Source: DATJLQ01 sp035509415 (GTDB taxonomy: Bacteria > Pseudomonadota > Alphaproteobacteria > JACZXZ01). From it: DNA of 62,090 bases. The DNA is taken from contig DATJLQ010000188.1 of NCBI GenBank assembly GCA_035509415.1, forward strand, positions 1 through 62,090, given 5' to 3'. A program made the position numbers and the translations under genes. Under the pieces are notes generated by a model. That model ran no database searches and was not told the DNA's origin. It was given only the letters and a program-made list of their open reading frames with translations. Positions 61,933-62,090 of the stretch are shown in pieces (within the stretch, counting starts at the first letter, position 1; the number at the start of each line of letters is the position of its first letter).

Positions 61933-62090
61933 ATGGCGGTGTCCGATGGCCGCACCCAATCTGCTGCGACGGCGGAGACGCTGATCGCGCTCCGGGACGT
62001 TGCGGTGGAGTACGGGGTTGGGGCGGGGCGGCACCGTGTCTTGAGCGGGATCGAGCTTGAGGTTGCGCGCGGGTCGTTCGTGTCGATCAT
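61933..62090 (+). CDS. ABC transporter ATPase, N-terminal part (cut by window edge)
   Basis: Fifty-two codons are visible: after a short Ser/Ala-rich lead come LIALRDVAVEYGVGAGRHRVLSGIELEVARGSFVSII. This is the first strand pair of an ABC ATPase, most like NitT/TauT or SsuB types. The Walker A motif lies beyond the edge. GGAGCGAG precedes the ATG. The family assignment is tentative. Confidence 0.65.
   Translation, partial: MAVSDGRTQSAATAETLIALRDVAVEYGVGAGRHRVLSGIELEVARGSFVSI

Overview
The window is about 62 kb of GC-rich DNA densely packed with operons of bacterial type. The gene style suggests a free-living alphaproteobacterium, possibly of the Rhodospirillales/Rhizobiales sort and possibly uncultured: many ABC uptake systems for organic acids and amino acids, Tat-exported binding proteins, FNR-type sites, an otsBA trehalose operon, frequent GTG/TTG starts and 4-bp ATGA/GTGA gene overlaps. 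This placement is inferred from gene content only. I saw no rRNA, tRNA, CRISPR array, transposase or phage gene.

Layout. 1-3500 (minus): a branched-chain-type (liv) ABC importer, cut by the left edge. 4023-7392 (minus): a polar amino-acid ABC importer. 7698-12146 (plus): a bifunctional beta-oxidation enzyme, then a small-molecule kinase overlapping an enolase-like protein with altered active-site residues. 12295-13791 (minus): an archaeal/eukaryotic-type prolyl-tRNA synthetase, reached after a pair of palindromic intergenic repeats. 13884-21049: small metabolic and regulatory genes (methyltransferase, MarR, aldo/keto reductase with divergent LysR, GlcG/HbpS-like protein, beta-hydroxyacid dehydrogenase, TetR, CocE-type hydrolase). 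21477-27401 (plus): a complete second liv importer ending in an amidohydrolase, with a 15-bp tandem repeat abutting livM. 27427-28584 (minus): a chorismate-mutase-like domain fused to a SAM-dependent methyltransferase. 28729-35629: two related NitT/TauT-type binding proteins, one heading an operon with an ATPase, two permeases and a beta-propeller (LVIVD) protein. 35755-37954: a CobW-type GTPase and a GNAT/FemAB-like protein, followed by a 670-bp palindrome-rich non-coding region. 38627-42566 (plus): otsB, a GH15 glycosidase and otsA.

42600-54508 is the most interesting part. A textbook FNR box and two weaker FNR-like sites flank a RidA-like protein, two 2-oxoglutarate/Fe(II) oxygenases, hemN, a HemG-like flavoprotein, a cytochrome b, a membrane-anchored nine-heme cytochrome c, a receiver protein ending in a membrane segment, a second receiver protein, a histidine kinase whose periplasmic domain carries two heme-c attachment motifs, and a sigma-54 activator. 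Read together, this looks like an oxygen- and redox-regulated electron-transfer module with its own heme-based sensor.

54522-60203 (minus): a three-subunit molybdenum hydroxylase, a VOC protein, an atypical RidA and a formamidase-like hydrolase, facing a divergent GntR/FCD regulator with a palindromic operator between them. The right edge holds a second GlcG/HbpS-like protein and the first codons of another ABC ATPase.
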